Origin: CAZKUB01 sp964592335
GTDB taxonomy: Archaea > Thermoplasmatota > E2 > DHVEG-1
NCBI GenBank assembly: GCA_964592335.1
Contig: CAZQEU010000002.1
Coordinates: 1 to 53,839, forward strand
Length of the DNA: 53,839 nucleotides
Direction: 5' to 3'
The translations under genes were made by a program, and so were the position numbers. Under the pieces are notes generated by a model. The model ran no database searches. It was given only the letters and a program-made list of their open reading frames with translations, and was not told the DNA's origin. Shown here piece by piece: positions 25,173-32,974 of the stretch. Every line of letters starts with the position of its first letter. Within the stretch, counting starts at the first letter, position 1.

Positions 25173-25631
25173 CTGAAATATAATCTTATTAAAAAACTTG
25201 TAAATAAAAACTCTTTGTATGATAAGGATGATGCTCAGATCGTTCTAGTGGGTGGAATAATTATTACAATTGCAATTCTTAGTTTTGGTGTTATAATTAC
25301 TAGTCTTAGTGATGTGACCGAAACTATTGATAAAGAATCTTATTTGCTGTATAATTACAATAATATCCGTAAGGAATTTGGTTTGGTATTAAAGCAAAAC
25401 CTTCAACAGAATATGGATAATGATTATTTAGATTCAGATATTATTGGTTATTACTTTAATGATTCAAGGGACATACTTGTTTTCGCCGAATCCTCTCATG
25501 GTGTTTTCTTTGATGCAGAGCTTATTAGAATCGTTTATAAGGGAGAAAACATAAACGGCTTGGAAGCTAGGTTAACTCTTAGTAACGAGTATGATTATAT
25601 ATCTGAAGAGGTTACTTATTATTTTGGATAA
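25173..25631 (+). CDS. Small pilin-like protein, probable CTG start
   Basis: The hydrophobic helix DDAQIVLVGGIIITIAILSF resembles the RAQLVLVG-type N-termini of haloarchaeal minor pilins. I place the start at CTG 25173, seven bases after the SD GGAGGTGA, two bases after the preceding stop. This gives 152 aa with a basic N-tail (KYNLIKKLVNKNSLYDK). The alternative TTG at 25215 has no SD and would leave only six residues before the helix. The soluble part is about 110 residues. Confidence 0.7.
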   Translation: MKYNLIKKLVNKNSLYDKDDAQIVLVGGIIITIAILSFGVIITSLSDVTETIDKESYLLYNYNNIRKEFGLVLKQNLQQNMDNDYLDSDIIGYYFNDSRDILVFAESSHGVFFDAELIRIVYKGENINGLEARLTLSNEYDYISEEVTYYFG

Positions 25632-25660
25632 ATTGTACTCTTTGTTATTCTTATAAGTAA

Positions 25661-25672
25661 GGCTTAAATAAT
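25661..25672 (+). promoter_or_regulatory. Candidate TATA box before the last pilus-like gene
   Basis: GGCTTAAATAAT lies about 55 bp ahead of the small ORF at 25718, in the 236-bp gap after the minor pilin gene. A second AT-rich TATA-like element (ATTATATATATC) is at 25784-25796, closer to the 778-aa gene. Confidence 0.4.
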
Positions 25673-25717
25673 ATGTGCATATAATATTAATATAATGGAA
25701 TGTTGGGTGAAAGTGGG

Positions 25718-25861
25718 ATGAGCTTTAAGCTTGATAGGCTATTTGGTAATGTTATTTTACCATTTTGTCATTTTTTTACGAAGATTATATATATCATGGT
25801 TGACAGAGTGCATCATATAACTTTAGCATTAAACTTAGATATATACTCCGTTAAGGGGTGA
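25718..25861 (+). CDS. Possible 47-aa small protein
   Basis: A 47-codon ORF (MSFKLDRLFGNVILPFCHFF and so on) has a good SD (GGGTGA, spacing 7) and lies downstream of a TATA-like element. Its stop is six bases before the next start codon, inside that gene's SD (GGGGTGA). It holds one mildly hydrophobic stretch. I know no family. Position and SD argue for translation. Confidence 0.4.
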   Translation: MSFKLDRLFGNVILPFCHFFTKIIYIMVDRVHHITLALNLDIYSVKG

Positions 25862-25867
25862 GATAGG

Positions 25868-28204
25868 ATGAGAAAAAGAATAATAAAAAATAGATATGGT
25901 GTTACGCCACAATTCGAAGCAATTTTTGTTGTTATAACCGTTGTATCAGCGACAGCTTTAGGAGCAGTTGCTATAGGTAATTTTTTTAGTGGCTCAAACG
26001 TTGAAAAAAAGAGTCTTGAAGCTACAGCATTAGAGGTCTCTTCTCTTTTAACCCAAACCAGAGGGCAGAGCTTAGATGGTAGTCAAGCCTGGTTTGAAAA
26101 TGTTGAACATGTTAGCAGTATTGGTTTAAAAGCAGATTTAGGGGAAGAAACATGGCTACATGTGTTATATGATGTAGGGAGCTCTTCACCAGAGGAACAG
26201 GAAAATAGTAAACCAACTGTACCTGAGGTTACAGGTGAGAATGGTGAAGTAGATAAAGATTTAACTTTTACAGCGGTATCTGAAGATGTAGATGGAGATC
26301 AAATTAGATATGTATGGATTTGGGGTGATGGAGATTCAGAAGTAAGCAATTATTATGAGTCTGGTGAAAGCGATAGTCGTACTCATTCTTATTCTAATCA
26401 AGGTGGTTATACTGTAAAAGTAAGAGCCCAAGATGATGGTAACCCTGTAATGGAGAGCACTTATGCAACTATTAGTATAGAAGTTACTGATAGTAGTTCT
26501 TCAAATAATTTTCCAAATAAACCAAGTACGCCAGTTATAGTAAATCAATTTGGTGGGATTGTTAGTCCTCCCCCTGATGTGCCGAAAGCATTTTCTATTT
26601 CAGTTATTGCAAATGATACTGCGTACAATTATGGGACTGATACAACAGATCCTGATGGGGATAAATTAGAGTATGGCTGGGATTGGAATGATGATGATAA
26701 CGTGGATGGTTGGGATGATAATAAAGGGTCTTATTATGATTCAGGTGCTACAATTTCAACTGGGCATACATACAACCAATATGGTTTTTATAACCTAAAA
26801 GTTAAAGCAAGAGATACACCTGCTGGTGATAGTAGTGCTTATTCAGATTCGATTATTGTCTTTAATGATAATCGCCCTGATAAACCTGTAACTCCTTTTT
26901 CTAATGCAGCTTCTTTTTCTGCTGGAAGTTCTTATTATTTTTTTACATATACAAGTGATCCGGATGATGATTATTTGTATTATAAATTCAGGGTTCAGAA
27001 TGAAGATACTGGTGAAATATTAGAGCCTTCTGGTTGGTCACTTGTGCCCAAGGAAAGTGCTCCAAGTGGTGGTCCACCAGGGAATGAGTATGTTTATTCA
27101 GAAGAATATGTTATACCCCTTGATTGGAGTGGATGTAGCGCTAGTATTAGATCAAAGGCTAAGGATGTTACTCTTCATGAGGACTATGGTGTTGTTGAAG
27201 GACTTGAAAGTCTATGGTCTGATAGTCTTGTTATATCTATAGAAGAAGAACCAAGTGGCCCAGGTGGAGGAGGCACTCCAACTGGGTGTTGTGCTTGGGG
27301 CAAGGGTGGAAGGTGTATTGGTTATTATAACGAAGATGGTCATTGCTTAGTTAACCAAAATCCTTGTTTTCTTGCGGGTAGTAAAATATTGATGGCGGAC
27401 CGATCTGTTAAAAATATTGAAGAGATACAAGTTGGAGATACTATTCTTAATTATGATACAGAAAATGCTGTTTTTGCAAAGGATAGGGTGACTAAGGTAT
27501 TTCACCATGAACCTGACGAGCTTATAGCGGGTTATTATCTTATCATAAATGAGGAGCTAAAAGTTACACCGAACCATCCTTTGTATGTAGATGGTGAATG
27601 GGTAAAAGCAGAAGATCTAGAAATCGGTGATTCTTTGTCAAGTGGCGGCAAAATATTTTCAATTGAGAAAATAAATGAAAGAGCACCAACGTATCATATG
27701 ATAACAGAATTGTATCACAACTATGTAATAGTATTTGAAGAAGACTATGTAATTGCGATAAATGGTGATCCGGTTGGAGTATATGTAGTAGAAGCTGAAA
27801 AGGAAGTAAACCCTGTTGGAGATTATATACTTGGTGACTATGAAGAAGAACCCTCTGAAAACAGTGAAATATCTCAGCTTAACCAGGCAACAAGTATATC
27901 TTACAGCTCAGTACTTAGCATGAACAAAGTATATTCATTATCAGAAATACCCTATTCTAAGTTCAAGGAGATATTCAATCTAGATGAATTTGTAGATGTA
28001 AGCATACAGATTACTAGAATAGATCAGGAAGACCAAGAATTCTTATCATATCATCCAGATAACGGCAGATCATCTGAAAATGCTGATCAGGTAGCAGTTC
28101 ACTCTGAAAACGTCATAATATTTGCAAGACAACAAACATCCAGCTATTCACAGCAGTACTCTGATAGGTATGTACCATGTGAGCTTGAGATATCAGTTTA
28201 TTAA
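25868..28204 (+). CDS. Pilin-like PKD protein with C-terminal Hint domain
   Basis: This 778-aa protein has an N-terminus (NRYGVTPQFEAIFVVITVVS) that looks like a pilin signal and helix with a Glu near the start. PKD-like units follow at about 115-205 and 215-335 (YVWIWGDGDSE; GWDWNDDDNVDG), then an FN3-like unit (335-460), a Gly linker, a Cys-rich knot (CCAWGKGGRC ... GHC, about 474-493) and a Hint domain from Cys500. About 145 residues (633-778) follow the Hint domain, an acidic/Ser-rich region with a PYSKFKEIFNLDEF segment. It has its own promoter region and may be the major regulated adhesin. The large size is unusual for a pilin. Confidence 0.83.
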   Translation: MRKRIIKNRYGVTPQFEAIFVVITVVSATALGAVAIGNFFSGSNVEKKSLEATALEVSSLLTQTRGQSLDGSQAWFENVEHVSSIGLKADLGEETWLHVLYDVGSSSPEEQENSKPTVPEVTGENGEVDKDLTFTAVSEDVDGDQIRYVWIWGDGDSEVSNYYESGESDSRTHSYSNQGGYTVKVRAQDDGNPVMESTYATISIEVTDSSSSNNFPNKPSTPVIVNQFGGIVSPPPDVPKAFSISVIANDTAYNYGTDTTDPDGDKLEYGWDWNDDDNVDGWDDNKGSYYDSGATISTGHTYNQYGFYNLKVKARDTPAGDSSAYSDSIIVFNDNRPDKPVTPFSNAASFSAGSSYYFFTYTSDPDDDYLYYKFRVQNEDTGEILEPSGWSLVPKESAPSGGPPGNEYVYSEEYVIPLDWSGCSASIRSKAKDVTLHEDYGVVEGLESLWSDSLVISIEEEPSGPGGGGTPTGCCAWGKGGRCIGYYNEDGHCLVNQNPCFLAGSKILMADRSVKNIEEIQVGDTILNYDTENAVFAKDRVTKVFHHEPDELIAGYYLIINEELKVTPNHPLYVDGEWVKAEDLEIGDSLSSGGKIFSIEKINERAPTYHMITELYHNYVIVFEEDYVIAINGDPVGVYVVEAEKEVNPVGDYILGDYEEEPSENSEISQLNQATSISYSSVLSMNKVYSLSEIPYSKFKEIFNLDEFVDVSIQITRIDQEDQEFLSYHPDNGRSSENADQVAVHSENVIIFARQQTSSYSQQYSDRYVPCELEISVY
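27365..27766 (+). other. Hint domain lacking the C-terminal His-Asn
   Basis: Residues 500 to about 633. Block A is CFLAGSKILMA (Cys500), block B is KVTPNHPLY (T567, H570), and the end is ELYHNYVIVFEEDYVIAINGD. Cys and the TxxH motif are kept, so an N-S acyl shift and thioester are possible. The terminal HN of inteins is replaced by Asn-Gly. This is closer to Hedgehog-type Hint chemistry, which cleaves by attack on the thioester by an outside nucleophile. Confidence 0.85.
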
Positions 28205-28277
28205 AAAAATCCTTCTTTTACTTTTTTTTGCAAACTTTTTTAAACAACTCTTTTTTTCTTAAAAGTTATTAAGCATT

Positions 28278-28592
28278 ATGATAAAAAAAAGAAAAAAAGA
28301 TAAAAAAGAACAAAAAAACATTGCAAAAAAAAGAATTGAAAAACTTTTTTTACTTGCAAAAAGAAATGCTCTTGACTCAAAATTTGATTTATCAGATAGA
28401 TACGTAAAAATTGCAAGGAAAATCGCGATGAAATATCAGATTAAAATGCAGAGAGATCATAAAAGAAACTTTTGTAAATATTGCTACTCATATCTTCTCC
28501 CAAATGTAAATTCTAGAGTAAGAATAAACAAAGGAAAAATCACGATTTATTGTAAAAACTGTAATAAATACATGCGTTTTTTAATAAAATAA
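28278..28592 (+). CDS. rnp4: RNase P protein component 4 (Rpp21/Rnp4)
   Basis: This 104-aa protein is basic, with N-terminal helices (AKKRIEKLFLLAKRNAL ... LSDRYVKIARKIAMKY) and a zinc ribbon (CKYC ... CKNC). This is the archaeal/eukaryotic Rpp21 pattern. It binds the specificity domain of RNase P RNA with Rpp29. It lies just before the S19e cluster, as in many euryarchaea. Confidence 0.92.
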   Translation: MIKKRKKDKKEQKNIAKKRIEKLFLLAKRNALDSKFDLSDRYVKIARKIAMKYQIKMQRDHKRNFCKYCYSYLLPNVNSRVRINKGKITIYCKNCNKYMRFLIK

Positions 28593-28606
28593 ATGTTTCC
28601 GTTATG

Positions 28607-28616
28607 CTTATATATA
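28607..28616 (+). promoter_or_regulatory. TATA box for the S19e-aIF6 cluster
   Basis: CTTATATATA lies about 60 bp before the S19e ATG. A CAGGAG SD lies close to the start. Confidence 0.55.
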
Positions 28617-28671
28617 TTATCATTTATTAGCCTAACCTACTTTAACCCTTACTTACAGGAGTAAAAAAGTT

Positions 28672-29124
28672 ATGACTACCGTATATGATGTCCCAGCAAA
28701 GGAATTAATCGATGAAGTTGCAAAGAAATTAAAAAATGATGAAAATATTAAAACACCTGAAGAAAATATTTATTCTAGAACAGGTGTAAGCAAAGAAAAA
28801 CCCCCAGAAAACCTTGACTGGTGGTACATACGCTGTGCAAGTATCCTACGTAAAATCTATATTAAAAACGTTATAGGAATCGAGCATCTGCGTGCAGAAT
28901 ACGGTGGAAAAAGAAACCGCGGTTCAAAACCATCAAAGGCAAGATCTGCAAGCGGGACAATTATAAGAAGAGCAATTCAACAACTTGAAAAGGCAGGATA
29001 TGTCACAAAAATGCGTGGAAAAGGACGTATGCTTACAGGTAAAGGCCGGTCCTTTGTAGATAACGCATCACATGAATTACAAAAAAATATAGGATCTAAT
29101 TACCCTGGAATTGAAAAATATTAA
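28672..29124 (+). CDS. rps19e: Ribosomal protein S19e
   Basis: This 150-aa protein matches archaeal S19e, with the family hallmarks DWWYIRCASILRKIYI, YGGKRNRGSKPSKARSASG and a winged-helix end (QLEKAGYVTKMRGKGRMLT). It is needed for 30S maturation. It is first in the cluster with the PDCD5-like, L39e, L31e and aIF6 genes. Confidence 0.97.
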   Translation: MTTVYDVPAKELIDEVAKKLKNDENIKTPEENIYSRTGVSKEKPPENLDWWYIRCASILRKIYIKNVIGIEHLRAEYGGKRNRGSKPSKARSASGTIIRRAIQQLEKAGYVTKMRGKGRMLTGKGRSFVDNASHELQKNIGSNYPGIEKY

Positions 29125-29150
29125 CTAAAAGAAGTGTTGTTGTTTGATTT

Positions 29151-29486
29151 ATGGATGAAGAACTTGAAAAACTGAAGAAAAAACGCCTTGAGGAGTTGCA
29201 ACAGCAAGCAAATCAAGAAGATATTGAAGAGCAGCAGGAAACACAAAAAAAACAGATGGAAGAACAAAAAAAAGCAATCCTGCGAACTGTTCTAACACCA
29301 GAAGCAAGACAAAGACTAGGAAGAATAAAAGTAGCAAGACCAGAGGTTGTAGAATCCATAGAAAACCAACTGATAATGATTGCTAGAAGTGGACAACTTG
29401 AAAATAAAATAAATGATGAGCAGCTGAGAAAGCTGCTTTTAAAAGTAATACCCAAAAAAAGAGATATAAAAATTAAAAGAAGGTAA
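29151..29486 (+). CDS. PDCD5/TFAR19-like DNA-binding protein
   Basis: This 111-aa protein has a Glu/Gln/Lys-rich N-terminal helix and a three-helix core (LTPEARQRLGRIKVARPEVV ... ENQLIMIARSGQLENKINDEQLRKLL). It is the archaeal homologue of PDCD5, annotated as DNA-binding. The function is uncertain; a ribosome- or chaperonin-related role is possible from the neighbourhood. Confidence 0.93.
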   Translation: MDEELEKLKKKRLEELQQQANQEDIEEQQETQKKQMEEQKKAILRTVLTPEARQRLGRIKVARPEVVESIENQLIMIARSGQLENKINDEQLRKLLLKVIPKKRDIKIKRR

Positions 29487-29492
29487 AAATAT

Positions 29493-29651
29493 ATGTCAAC
29501 TCACAAATCACTAGGTAAAAAAATTCGATTAAATAAAGCAACAAAGAGTAACAGAAGAGTTCCAGCTTGGATTATGATAAAAACAAATAGACGTTTTACC
29601 CGTCATCCAAAAACCCGTAACTGGCGTAGGAACAAACTTAAAAAAAGTTAA
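29493..29651 (+). CDS. rpl39e: Ribosomal protein L39e
   Basis: This 52-aa basic protein starts MSTHKSLGKKIRLNKATKSN and ends RHPKTRNWRRNKLKKS, the typical L39e sequence lining the exit tunnel. It starts 7 bp after the PDCD5-like gene. Confidence 0.97.
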   Translation: MSTHKSLGKKIRLNKATKSNRRVPAWIMIKTNRRFTRHPKTRNWRRNKLKKS

Positions 29652-29669
29652 AAAAAGGATTGATTTTTT

Positions 29670-30344
29670 ATGGCAGAAGAAATTGAAAGAATATATGTAA
29701 TTCCACTAAAAAAAACTGGTTTTAAATCAAGCAAAGCAGCACCAACCGCGATAAAAAGAGTTAAAAAATATTTAACACGCCATATGAAAGTGGAAGAAAA
29801 AAATATTTGGATAGACGACTCACTAAATACCATGCTTTGGAGCAAAGGCAGATACAATATGCCCAGCAAAATACGTGTAAAAGCAGTAAAGTTTGATGAT
29901 GGAGTGGTAGAAGCATATCTGCCAGAACTTGAATTTAAAAAATCACGTCGTGAACTACTCAAAGAAGAAAGAGAAAAGAAGGAACCAATACTTAGAAAAG
30001 AGGAAATGCCAGAAGAAGCTGAGGGTGAAGAATCAGGAACAGATGATTACGAAATGGTTCCAACATCAGATGGAGATGTTAAATTAAAGAAGAAAAAACC
30101 TGCGAAGGAAACAAAGGAAAAAGAAACTGAAGAGAAAAAAGAAAAAAAAGAAGCAGAAGAGAAACCAAAAAGCAAAGAAGAAAGTAAAAAAGGAGAAAAA
30201 AAGAAAGAAAAAATAGTAGAAAAACCAAAGAAAAAAGAAACAACGAAGAAAACCACTTCTTCTAGTAAAAAAACTTCTACTAAAACCAAATCTTCTTCTA
30301 AAAAAAGTTCTTCTAAGAAAAAATCAACAAGTAAAAAAAAGTAG
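29670..30344 (+). CDS. rpl31e: Ribosomal protein L31e with a long Lys-rich tail
   Basis: Residues 1 to about 90 are L31e (ERIYVIPLKKTGFKSSKAAP ... RAVKFDDG-type region), which sits at the tunnel exit. The following 130 residues are a Glu/Lys then Lys/Ser/Thr-rich tail ending KKSSSKKKSTSKKK. L31e is usually about 85-95 aa, so this protein is more than twice normal length. The tail reads in frame with no domain and would be disordered on the ribosome surface. Confidence 0.93.
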   Translation: MAEEIERIYVIPLKKTGFKSSKAAPTAIKRVKKYLTRHMKVEEKNIWIDDSLNTMLWSKGRYNMPSKIRVKAVKFDDGVVEAYLPELEFKKSRRELLKEEREKKEPILRKEEMPEEAEGEESGTDDYEMVPTSDGDVKLKKKKPAKETKEKETEEKKEKKEAEEKPKSKEESKKGEKKKEKIVEKPKKKETTKKTTSSSKKTSTKTKSSSKKSSSKKKSTSKKK

Positions 30345-30361
30345 AAAAGTGGTAATAATCT

Positions 30362-31027
30362 ATGCTTCAAATACTCGATTTTTTTGAAAATCCTAATCTT
30401 GGTGTTTTTTGCCGAGTAAATGATGATGTTGGTTTTATAAGAAAAGGTCTTCAAAAAAAGATTAAATCAAAGATTGTTGAAACACTTGAGATAGATCTTA
30501 TAGAGTTAAATATCGCTGATGCAACGATTGTAGGCTCTCTTTTATGTATAAATTCAAAAGGAGCTATACTCTGTGATTTTGCAGAAAAAGAAGTAATAGA
30601 TATTGTCGAATCAGCTGGTTTTAAAACATGTGTTGTTACTGATAAGATAAATGCGGCAGGAAATGATATATTAGCAAATGATAATGGTTGTTTAGTTCAT
30701 CCTAAGTTAAAACAAAAATCTGTCAAAAAAATAGAAGAAACATTAGATGTACCTGTTAAACAAGGTACAATTGCAGATCTTTCTACTGTTGGAATGTGTG
30801 CTGTTGTTACAAATAAGGGTTGTTTGTGTCATCCTAAGGTAACAGATGAAGAAAAACATGTTTTGGAAAAACTTTTTTCTGTTCCTGTTATGATTGGAAC
30901 AGTAAATCATGGAAGCCCAGTTATTGGCTCTGGGTTGGTTGCAAATACTAAGGGTGCTATTATCGGGAATCAAACAACAGGTATTGAGATGGGAAGAATT
31001 GAGGAAGCATTAGGTTTTTTAACATAA
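30362..31027 (+). CDS. eif6: Translation initiation factor aIF6
   Basis: This 221-aa protein has the five-fold pseudo-symmetric repeats of IF6 (NPNLGVFCRVND; INSKGAILCDFAEKE; ANDNGCLVHPKL; VTNKGCLCHPKVTDEE; ANTKGAIIGNQTTGIEMGRI). It binds the 50S subunit and blocks joining to 30S. It ends the cluster; the usual L18a/LX gene does not follow it. Confidence 0.97.
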   Translation: MLQILDFFENPNLGVFCRVNDDVGFIRKGLQKKIKSKIVETLEIDLIELNIADATIVGSLLCINSKGAILCDFAEKEVIDIVESAGFKTCVVTDKINAAGNDILANDNGCLVHPKLKQKSVKKIEETLDVPVKQGTIADLSTVGMCAVVTNKGCLCHPKVTDEEKHVLEKLFSVPVMIGTVNHGSPVIGSGLVANTKGAIIGNQTTGIEMGRIEEALGFLT

Positions 31028-31060
31028 TTATTATTTTCTTTATTTTATTTAATCAAAAGA

Positions 31061-31070
31061 TTTATAAATA
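31061..31070 (+). promoter_or_regulatory. TATA box for the winged-helix regulator gene
   Basis: TTTATAAATA lies about 50 bp ahead of the ATG at 31117. Confidence 0.55.
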
Positions 31071-31116
31071 CATATTATATTAATATCAACAGAAATATAA
31101 AATTAAGGTCGATAAT

Positions 31117-31497
31117 ATGGTTCAAAATACACATTATAAACTCACAAAACAAGATGAAAAAGTAGTTAAAATATTCCAGGACCTTGGAATGCCTAGAAAT
31201 CTTGCTAAAACCTTGATTTATATAAGCCAAGTCGAGGAATGTAGAAGCTCAGAAATAGAGAGAAACGCAAAACTACGTCAACCAGAAGTAAGTGTTGCAA
31301 TGCAAGAACTACATGAAAAAGGCTGGATAACAAAACGCGATCTTAAAAAGAAAGGTAAAGGACGCCCAGTTCATCTATACACTTTAAGCCAACCCATTGA
31401 AGGTATTATTAAGGATTTTGAAGAAGAAAAAACCCAAGAAATAAATGAAATAAAAAAAGACCTTGATGATCTTAAAAAACTATTAAACAATTTTTAA
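31117..31497 (+). CDS. Winged-helix transcriptional regulator
   Basis: This 126-aa protein has an HTH core of the TrmB/MarR type (PRNLAKTLIYISQVEECRSS ... QPEVSVAMQELHEKGWI) and a basic wing (KKKGKGRPVHLYTLS), then a coiled-coil helix for dimerisation. Regulators of this size and type are common in euryarchaea. A similarity to archaellum/pilus regulators is possible but not shown. It is transcribed alone. Confidence 0.85.
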   Translation: MVQNTHYKLTKQDEKVVKIFQDLGMPRNLAKTLIYISQVEECRSSEIERNAKLRQPEVSVAMQELHEKGWITKRDLKKKGKGRPVHLYTLSQPIEGIIKDFEEEKTQEINEIKKDLDDLKKLLNNF

Positions 31498-31531
31498 TCA
31501 AAATATTTTTCCCTCTTTTTTTTCAAAAAAA

Positions 31532-31540
31532 CTTTATATA
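31532..31540 (+). promoter_or_regulatory. TATA box for the CcdA-like gene
   Basis: CTTTATATA lies about 35 bp ahead of the ATG at 31574, predicting a very short leader. Confidence 0.5.
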
Positions 31541-31573
31541 CATTTTTTTCTTTATAATTATTACTAACGGTAT

Positions 31574-32899
31574 ATGGATTGGTTGCACTCGATGGATAAA
31601 AAATTGATTATTTCAATTTGTATTATAGCAGTTTATCTTATTCTTTTAGCCAATTTTATTATTCCAAATACAAACCCTGAGACTTTAGACTATGTAAAAA
31701 CAACTTATGGAAATAAAAACGCTGATGTTACCATACAATTATTTGTATATAACGGAGAATGTGGAAGTTGCGATGATGCAAAAGAAATATTATTCAATGA
31801 TATATTACCTGGAAATGAAAGTGTTTTATTTATAGAAGAATACCCTATCGACAGTTCAGATAAGTTAAATAATAACTATAATCTATTTTCATCTTACCTG
31901 TTTACAACTACTCCTTCAATCGCAGTTATAAATACATCACATCCTAAGTTAAAAAACTACACAACTACACTAACATACTCAGATATAATAAATACTAAAA
32001 ACAAGACTTTTGAAAAAGCAGTGCTTTATCATCTAAAAGGCAATTATTCAACAGAGCTGAATCTTTCAGATGATACATATATTTTTGATACACTCTTAGG
32101 AGAACTCGATTTATCAGATTTATCAATACCAATTATAACAATAATCTTGGGTGCAATGGATAGTATAAACCCCTGCTCATTTTTTATACTTCTTTTTTTA
32201 CTCAGCATATTGCTTTACACTAATTCAAGAAAAAAAATGATTCTCATAGGTTCAATATTCATATTTTTCTCAGGATTAATCTATTTTTTAATCATGTTCT
32301 TTTTATTACAAACATTTAAATTAACAGGTGAACAAGCAATTATAACGATTCTAGCGGGTATAATTGCAATAATGTTTGGTATACTCAATATAAAAGATTT
32401 CTTTTTCTTTAAAAAAGGCCTTTCAGCAAGCATACCTGACAGTCAAAAATCCAAGTTATACAAACAGATAAGAAAACTTGTAAAAATCACATCAATTCCT
32501 TCACTTATAGCTGCAACAGTTATACTAGCAGTGAGTGCAAACACAGTGGAGCTTTTATGTTCACTAAATCTCCCCGTTATATATACCGCAATTTTAAACT
32601 CTTATAATTTAAGCTCTTCTGAATCCTTTATGTACCTATTTTTCTATAACTTGATATATATCATACCACTATTGGTTATCACCTCTATCGTGGTAATTAC
32701 CTTTGGAAAAAAGAAACTAAGCGAGTTTCAGGGTAGAATGCTAAAGTTATTCTCAGGTGTTATGATATTTTCACTTGGAGAAATACTTTTGATAAACCCA
32801 AATATCTTATCAGATGTGTTTATAGCAATTGAAATATTAATTTTAAGCTTGATAATTACATTTGTAATATATGTTGTCTCTAAATATTTTGAAAATTAA
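31574..32899 (+). CDS. Thioredoxin-like/CcdA-type redox membrane protein
   Basis: This 441-aa protein has an N-terminal membrane anchor (about 11-31), an external thioredoxin-like domain with the motif CGSC (Cys63, Cys66), then about six membrane helices of the DsbD/CcdA type. The membrane Cys residues are in SINPCSFF and TVELLCSLNLP, the hallmark positions. It should carry electrons across the membrane to the outer CGSC domain for disulfide exchange. The order (Trx-like first, then membrane domain) matches predicted archaeal cytochrome c biogenesis-like proteins. The substrate is unknown; disulfide handling of secreted Cys-rich proteins is possible. Confidence 0.85.
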   Translation: MDWLHSMDKKLIISICIIAVYLILLANFIIPNTNPETLDYVKTTYGNKNADVTIQLFVYNGECGSCDDAKEILFNDILPGNESVLFIEEYPIDSSDKLNNNYNLFSSYLFTTTPSIAVINTSHPKLKNYTTTLTYSDIINTKNKTFEKAVLYHLKGNYSTELNLSDDTYIFDTLLGELDLSDLSIPIITIILGAMDSINPCSFFILLFLLSILLYTNSRKKMILIGSIFIFFSGLIYFLIMFFLLQTFKLTGEQAIITILAGIIAIMFGILNIKDFFFFKKGLSASIPDSQKSKLYKQIRKLVKITSIPSLIAATVILAVSANTVELLCSLNLPVIYTAILNSYNLSSSESFMYLFFYNLIYIIPLLVITSIVVITFGKKKLSEFQGRMLKLFSGVMIFSLGEILLINPNILSDVFIAIEILILSLIITFVIYVVSKYFEN

Positions 32900-32915
32900 A
32901 GAGATTAACCATATA

Positions 32916-32924
32916 ATTTATAAG
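32916..32924 (+). promoter_or_regulatory. TATA box for valS
   Basis: AATTTATAAG lies about 55 bp ahead of the ATG at 32975. Confidence 0.45.
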
Positions 32925-32974
32925 TAGTAATTCTTTGACCTTTTTTATTCTTAATACATGGATGGATCAGTTAG

